A DNA stretch of 64,000 nt, taken from positions 33,162,001-33,226,000 of the forward strand of contig CM027380.1 of assembly GCA_015680905.1 (NCBI GenBank), given 5' to 3'. The translations under genes and the position numbers were made by a program. Of the stretch, positions 58,820-64,000 are shown one piece after another; position 1 is the first letter of the stretch, and the number at the start of each line of letters is the position of its first letter. This stretch comes from Coptis chinensis (Eukaryota > Streptophyta > Magnoliopsida > Ranunculales > Ranunculaceae). The notes under the pieces are model-generated. The model was given only the letters and a program-made list of their open reading frames with translations. It ran no database searches and was not told the origin of the DNA.

Positions 58820-59490
58820 CTTTACCAATCACCAAACAGTACAAACATTTTTACTTGTAAGTGTCTTGTACTTCTTTGTTAAATCCGAGCCTAGTATAGA
58901 AACACTATGTCCTTAAGACAAATTTTCCCCCTCACGGTGCTTGAAGGTTGATCGGAAGCTGTCTCCCAAGATAGAACGGATTTCCTTCTATAGAAAGCTA
59001 GCACTTCAATTCTACAAAATCAGCGAACACAACATATATAGTATTTGACTAAGAACAGAGGAAGAAGAGAAAGATCATAAATGTGTGATTAGGTGTGTCT
59101 TTCTCTCCAAATTCGTCCACTATTTATGGGTGAGAAGTGTTTTTTCGAAACAGCACAGTGACTCTTTGAAAAAGTTAGGCACGTCTTTGAAAAGTAACAT
59201 GTTTCGAAAGGACACACCATTTTGGCATAAAGCACTGTTTCGAACCAGTGGCTATTTTGAAAGGTCGCACCATTTCGACATAAAGCATTGTTTCGAACTA
59301 GTGCCTATTTTGAAAGGTCGCTCCTTTTCGGCATAATGCACTGTTTTGAACCAGTGCACCATTTTGAAAATGTTTTTCTCTCTTTACGTACTATTTCAAG
59401 TGAAATCCATTTCAGCTCAAGTGGAGTAACTTGGGAGACAAATTACTCATTCATATCTCAATGGATTTGTGCAAATCCATTTTTCTAACA
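58820..59490 (-). repeat. Copia 5' LTR (inner edge approximate)
   Basis: On the minus strand it starts TGTTAGAAAAATGG at 59490. The next five bases outside, 59491-59495 (AAGCC in plus orientation), are exon sequence of the dehydrogenase fragment. Repeated units built around TTTCGA/TTTTGAA and ACCAGTG occur at 59150-59370. The inner edge and the primer site were not resolved. Confidence 0.65.
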
Positions 59491-61180
59491 AAGCCATCAT
59501 CGTCACTCTTTTCCTCCACAACATTGATGCCTGGTAAATTTTAAAAAACAATAAACCAAGAAAGTTGTTCAATTTATTAATATCCTTCAATTTATTAGAA
59601 CTTTTTATTTAATCCTATGATACTTGAATAAATTGGAGTTAGTAATTGTCTACCATAAGTTGAAATCAAGGTACCTCCAAAACATTTACTTTGTCGACAG
59701 AACAAAGTTTTCCACACCGCTTCTGAGCAGTCTCAAAAGCAATACGAGAAATGTGATCAATCTGAATAAAATTTAGACATGAAGAAATTACTATCTGAAT
59801 AGCTACCACGAACAATGAAGAAGAACAACTTATATATGTAAACTACCAAACTAAATAGAAAAAATACAAAGCAGCAGTAAAGTATAATAGATATTGAATG
59901 AGGCGTCAAAAGAAGGCTTCAAACGTCATTTGCTTCTTAGTTTTGACTTATTCAGTCATTTGTACTAATTTCCTATCAAATTCTAAAACGTATCCGGTGA
60001 TGATTACGGGAACCTGAAACTAATCATGTTAGATTGTGGCCACATTTCAAATATCAATTGGCCTAGTCGGTACTCAATGGACCCTGAAGTATCTCTTCTC
60101 CTGTTACCATTGCTAATGCCACAATGTCTAATCAGGGATATGGGAAGGAAAGTTGTATATGAACTGTCAAACAACCCGATGCAGTCAAGGTGCCCCTAGG
60201 CCAACGTCAATTCTCTAAGCTCACCCCTGCCTTGTGCTTGACGTTGTACACACTCACATCTAAGGGCACCTACTATTCGCAAGGCCCGTCACAGCCCAGA
60301 GCTTTAACTGCATATAGACAACCTCAGAGGCACAAATCCTTCATGTGTATCTCCCATGTATTTACGTAAGAAAAGACAAATAACATCCTATCTCTTGTTA
60401 GATCTTGACTATCCTCAACGATGGAAGTTCCATCCAAAATCTTTATAAGAATCTTTCATATAAAAGTATAACAAAATTGCCTAGCCTTAAAAAACATACA
60501 TTGTTTTTACCAAATTATTTAGGAAACATTGCCTAAACATTAAGCTTACAGACAACTCGTGGCAGAAGTTTGCATTACCTCATAAGTAGCATACACCTCA
60601 GTATTGAAACCAATCTCCTCTCCTTTTTCATTTGTACTAAAACCTCTCGGATGCCCAAAATAAATTCATGTTATCATTAAAAAAAGAAGTGCACTGATCA
60701 ACAAACTACTTTTTCAAAATATAAACTAACTGATTTTAGGTAATCGTTTAAGATAAGTTGAGATGCGCTATGACAACCTCCAGTAAGCTCTCTAACAACC
60801 ATGAGATCAACCCCCTCGGCAACTTCTTTCTTTAATGTTGAGGAGTCCACTAACTGAGAAAGGTCAATAATTTCAGTGCCTCTAGTTACATTTATATTAA
60901 TTAAAATAATAAATAGTAACAGTAGCTAAGCATATTACTTGTGGCAAAACAGTTGCGCGACGTAGATTCACGAATACACCAAGACCCGCTCGAAGCTGAA
61001 GTAACCCAGTTTCTAGCTTCAAATGTTTCTCATTACTATCCCACTTATACCCTCCACTGGCACCAAGAAGAACAGCATGAGATTGTTTAGCAACAGAAAG
61101 GGTTTCATCTGGCAAAGGAACACCAACTAAATCCAATGCAGCTCCACCAATTGGCATTTTCTTAAACTCAAACTCAATAC
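59491..61180 (-). pseudogene. IPMDH: 3-isopropylmalate dehydrogenase gene fragment, interrupted by copia
   Basis: The intact enzyme oxidises 3-isopropylmalate in chloroplast leucine synthesis. Five exon pieces are visible on the minus strand: 61180-60939 ([47 protein letters not shown]), 60853-60778 ([26 protein letters not shown]), 60667-60579 ([24 protein letters not shown]), 59761-59675 ([27 protein letters not shown]) and 59530-59491 (ASMLWRKRVTMMA). The last exon is cut by the copia LTR. The substrate-binding Arg residues, the catalytic Tyr (in IYFG) and Lys (in SVDK) are retained. The first exon, with transit peptide and the PGDGIGPE region, is not found before the RMD5 gene. The exon at 60667 is preceded by AT, not AG. 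NLRP and GLKV of the family read NLRR and GLGV here. This points to a decayed partial copy already weak before the copia insertion. Confidence 0.88.
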
Positions 61181-62368
61181 CTACAAACACAACAACGAAG
61201 TTAATAAAGAAGCCCAAATGGCATGAACTTAATTATTATCTTTTACTATTTTAAAAATCGTGACCCTGAGTCTATATTTTTTGGACGGTTTTATCCCTAT
61301 TTAAATTATTAAATTTCAATTGTTGTTTTGTCAAATTATGGTAATAAATGTTGTATTGCAAGAGTACAAAGAGAAATAGAAAAAAGACAGTTGGTTGCTA
61401 CATGTTTCCTACAAAAAAAGATTGTGGGCGCACTTGTGGACATGTGATATCATAGTACAAAATATTAGGATATGAGTATTTATCGATACTCAATTTCTCG
61501 ATATGTATCGTGGATATATCTTTCCCCCTCTTTGGGGATATTTGACATTGTTTCACATGTAAATATCGTGAATATATCTAAAATATCGACAAATATTATG
61601 GATATTGTGGATATTTCTTGATATATCATAATACATTATTTATATTTATTTGAAATATAATAGTAGATATTAAATAAAATTGTTACATACACAAAATATC
61701 GCTAAATATCTCCAAATATCACAAATATCGTTAAAATATCACCAATATTTGCAATCATATATATCTTTGAACATATCGTGATATTTATATATCTTTCTCT
61801 GAAATTTCGATAGATATCAACAAATATCGGAATATTTTGTAATATGCGTGCTGTTATCATTTCCTCAAAGAAACTGATTTATAAACAGATGGCAATGAAA
61901 AGGATGGAGGATCGTATCTTTGGAATCAAAGGGCATGGGTTTACTACATTCGATTTTTAAGGGTTTCACATAGTATTTTTGAAACCAATCTTCTTGGATT
62001 TTGATTTACACTTTTAATGTACTGCCAGCTCTTTATGTTGATTGAATAATATCTTGCAAGTCTGATAAGAAACACAGCCGCTTCAGCATACATCAAGAAC
62101 AGGTGCACTCTATCTGAAATAAAGCAATGCACGACTTCAGACGACGATCATTTATTGAATTAATGCCCGGCAGCAACGCTAATGTATTAGAGAATTTTCA
62201 CGTGAATCCATAAATTAAATATATATACAACGAATTTATGATACAGATAGAAATCAACCTGGTCATCACAGTTCCAATGACCACATCACATCGCAACTTA
62301 GATTTTCCAGTTCAGCCATGAGAGAGAAACTAGTTCATAGACAGCACTATCACACATGAACACAATTA
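61181..62368. other. Intergenic region with ATATCG-type repeats
   Basis: From about 61440 to 61860, short ATATCG, AATATC and GATATT units recur irregularly on both strands. This makes an AT-rich, partly self-complementary block of unclear origin. The remainder holds no recognisable exon; 62150-62368 is probably the 3' UTR of the RMD5 gene. No dehydrogenase first exon was found. Confidence 0.6.
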
Positions 62369-63523
62369 TTAAAAGTAAAGCTGCCTACATTGTGCAACCG
62401 TGGCTTCAAGGGGGCAGTACGGGCATTTGAACGTGCGTGTGCTGCTCTTGGAAAGTTTCACAATTGACTGCTTGCACAGCACATGACCACAGGGCATCAA
62501 CATAGGCGGGTTCTCTTCACTACCTTGATCCCTGGAAACGGGACAGACAAAGATCGAGTGGAACTGAAACTCTCTACCTAAATCCAGCGGCACAGGAAGT
62601 TGCTTCATTGCCAACCATTCTTGCTTCTTGGCAGCCATCACATTCGCTAGTTTCAACAGGGTTGGCAAGCCTTGCACTCCAGCCTCTATTACCACATTTA
62701 ATGGGCTCTCATAAGATTGCCCCAAAAGATTGCAAAACTGCTGAGTCAACTCTTCAGCTAGGTTCTCCCAATGGGTAGGGGACAATATATTCGGATATGG
62801 GGAACACTCGAGCTTGCCTGCCCATAAGAGACCACCCATGAGCTTCTGGAACTCAGCCATGTGCCCAGTAGCAAAGCGAGAAAGGTTTGTCTTTGCATAC
62901 TGTAGTGCATTATCTCTTTCACCCTTCTGTAGAATCTCCACAAACTGTAACCGATGTAGCTTCAGTTCAAGAATTGAACCACTCTGCACAAGATGGTCCC
63001 GGTGGGTCGCAGCCCACTCAATCGCAGGCTCAAGGTTTCTAGATTTCATGGCCTCGAGTATTTGATACATCTCCATATAAGGAGATTTAAGGGCAACCAG
63101 TGATTCCTTGGCTTCATTCATGAAACAATCACCAAGATCAAACAGGCCTTGCCGATAGAAATGGCAGGCAATGATCTGATTTATTGTGTGCGTGTCAAAA
63201 TCAACATTCCTGTAAGCCTTGGAAATGTCTGGGTTGAAATATTTCTCAAGAAGTTTGGCATACTTACTCAACCCTACATTTAGCTCCTTCTGAGAACCTT
63301 CAAGCTGGATGAGTGGGGCAGCTTCTTTCAATTTGCCATTCAGCTCTGTAACGATGGATTGGCAATTGTCCGTGTTGGCAGGATCATTCACTCCCTGCAG
63401 TTTTGCCAATGCCTGAGCAATTTCTTGGCCAACTAGGTCAATTACTTCTTGGGTTTTAGAGTAGGACAGCTTTTGCTTCTTGGCAACACGGTCAAATGCA
63501 TCTCTGATGCTACCGAGCTCCAT
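62369..63523 (-). CDS. RMD5: RMD5/GID2-type E3 ubiquitin ligase subunit (LisH-CTLH-CRA-RING)
   Basis: A single uninterrupted 384-codon frame. It matches the plant homologues of yeast Gid2/Rmd5, a RING subunit of the GID/CTLH ubiquitin ligase complex in cytosol and nucleus. Domains: N-terminal helices (1-105), LisH (about 111-143, INQIIACHFYRQGLFDLGD), CTLH (about 149-206), CRA (about 203-300) and a C-terminal RING-like domain (327-371). Visible zinc ligands are C327, C345, H347, C350, C367 and C370. The second cysteine of a canonical RING is Ser330, a known degeneracy of this family. The length equals that of the plant family as I recall it. The start is firm because TAA lies in frame nine bases upstream of ATG. 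It is the only gene in the window that looks functional. RMD5 is the yeast-derived family name; the local gene name is unknown. Confidence 0.93.
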   Translation of the reverse strand: MELGSIRDAFDRVAKKQKLSYSKTQEVIDLVGQEIAQALAKLQGVNDPANTDNCQSIVTELNGKLKEAAPLIQLEGSQKELNVGLSKYAKLLEKYFNPDISKAYRNVDFDTHTINQIIACHFYRQGLFDLGDCFMNEAKESLVALKSPYMEMYQILEAMKSRNLEPAIEWAATHRDHLVQSGSILELKLHRLQFVEILQKGERDNALQYAKTNLSRFATGHMAEFQKLMGGLLWAGKLECSPYPNILSPTHWENLAEELTQQFCNLLGQSYESPLNVVIEAGVQGLPTLLKLANVMAAKKQEWLAMKQLPVPLDLGREFQFHSIFVCPVSRDQGSEENPPMLMPCGHVLCKQSIVKLSKSSTRTFKCPYCPLEATVAQCRQLYF

Positions 63524-63558
63524 CTTCTGTTAAAAACTCAGCTGCTAGCCTTCAGAAC
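63524..63558 (-). other. RMD5 5' UTR exon part with likely 3' splice site
   Basis: On the minus strand TCTCATTGCAG (ending 63559) precedes GTTCTGAAGG. This is a good plant 3' splice site 35 bases before the start codon, so the gene probably has an intron in its 5' UTR. Confidence 0.55.
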
Positions 63559-64000
63559 CTGCAATGAGAGCAAATGTCAAATGATCGTGCAAGAATGCAA
63601 GAACAGGCAGAGCAAATCAATAGAGGATAAATAGACAGACATGCAAGAAAATTGTTGCCCACAGTTTCGCCAATGGAAAAACAATTTGTAAAAGCATAAA
63701 CATTTTAATGACCTTAACGAAGAATGGGGACATAATACTACTGTAAACCATCTAATATCTCAACAAATCGTAAAACATTGTCAAACAAAAGACCACTTCT
63801 AATCCACTCACTCTGGAAAGAGGCCCTCGTCGACAAAGAAGAGATGCAAAACTGAAGCAGTCAAAGACAAGGCGTACTTCCTTTTCTTGATAGAAATAAT
63901 AGTAGAAATATATTCAATCCTAAGGTAGGAAGTTCAGACGTGTGTAAACTATGAAAGGAGATTCCAACAGTGGCAAGAAATTATCTTAATCAAAGTTCAT
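63559..64000 (-). other. Upstream region of RMD5
   Basis: No coding sequence is recognised. It probably holds the 5' UTR intron, the first non-coding exon and perhaps the promoter, but I could not place a TATA box or donor with confidence. Confidence 0.4.

Larger units (their letters stand above)
41949..59490 (-). mobile_element. Ty1/copia element, interrupted by B2 and abutted by C2
   Basis: On the minus strand it starts at 59490 (TGTTAGAAAAATGG) with the 5' LTR, followed by gag, protease, integrase, reverse transcriptase and RNase H in copia order (58730 to 54879) and a 3' untranslated part. B2 splits that part: 54657-54878 continues at 42247-41949, joined by the ATAAC duplication of B2. 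The 3' LTR is not in the window. It is broken at roughly ten or more places. The sequence resembles the Tork/TNT1-like branch, which I state only loosely. Confidence 0.85.

Overview
This window is plant nuclear DNA, almost certainly from an angiosperm with a repeat-rich genome. It has host genes with introns, Athila-type Ty3/gypsy and Ty1/copia LTR retrotransposons, tRNA-Asp-like primer sites and plant-style LTR promoters. The species cannot be told from the sequence. About 59.5 kb is a nested pile of LTR elements. Only the right-hand ~4.5 kb carries host genes: a broken 3-isopropylmalate dehydrogenase fragment (59491-61180, minus) and an apparently intact RMD5/GID2-type E3 ligase gene (62369-63523, minus).

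The elements fall into four groups. (A) One Athila element with gag and pol, 28787-40879 plus, bounded by the target-site duplication ATGAG. (B) Three copies of a gag-protease family with no reverse transcriptase or integrase: B0 (1-8271 plus, left end outside the window), B1 (13916-23228 plus, duplication CCCAC) and B2 (42248-54656 minus, duplication ATAAC). (C) Two older relatives of B, both minus: C1 (8272-13813) and C2 (25121-41948). (D) One Ty1/copia element, minus, from 59490 leftward, with pieces at 54657-59490 and 41949-42247. A LINE-like tail (10522-11480) sits in C1. A poorly understood stretch at 23229-25120 contains an LTR-like segment.

Order of events read from the junctions: copia inserted into an exon of the isopropylmalate dehydrogenase fragment. 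C2 and B2 then landed in the copia 3' region, and Athila A landed inside the 5' LTR of C2. On the left, B0 appears to have landed in C1, and B1 inserted just beyond the C1 LTR. B2 has near-identical LTRs and is the youngest by eye.

The most interesting signal is non-coding. Athila A and the B elements share a chain of small hairpins just upstream of the polypurine tract. Their stem sequences differ between families yet still pair. One hairpin type, with an invariant AGGA loop followed by a GTTTGGGGGTG-like run, occurs twice per element. B and C LTRs share a further hairpin. B0 and B2 also carry two related downstream ORFs, X and Y. Each follows a leader resembling a plant gene 5' UTR, and ORF Y has a conserved TATA box. 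Together this suggests that B (and perhaps C) is a non-autonomous lineage using Athila-type machinery through shared RNA or DNA structures. That last step is inference.
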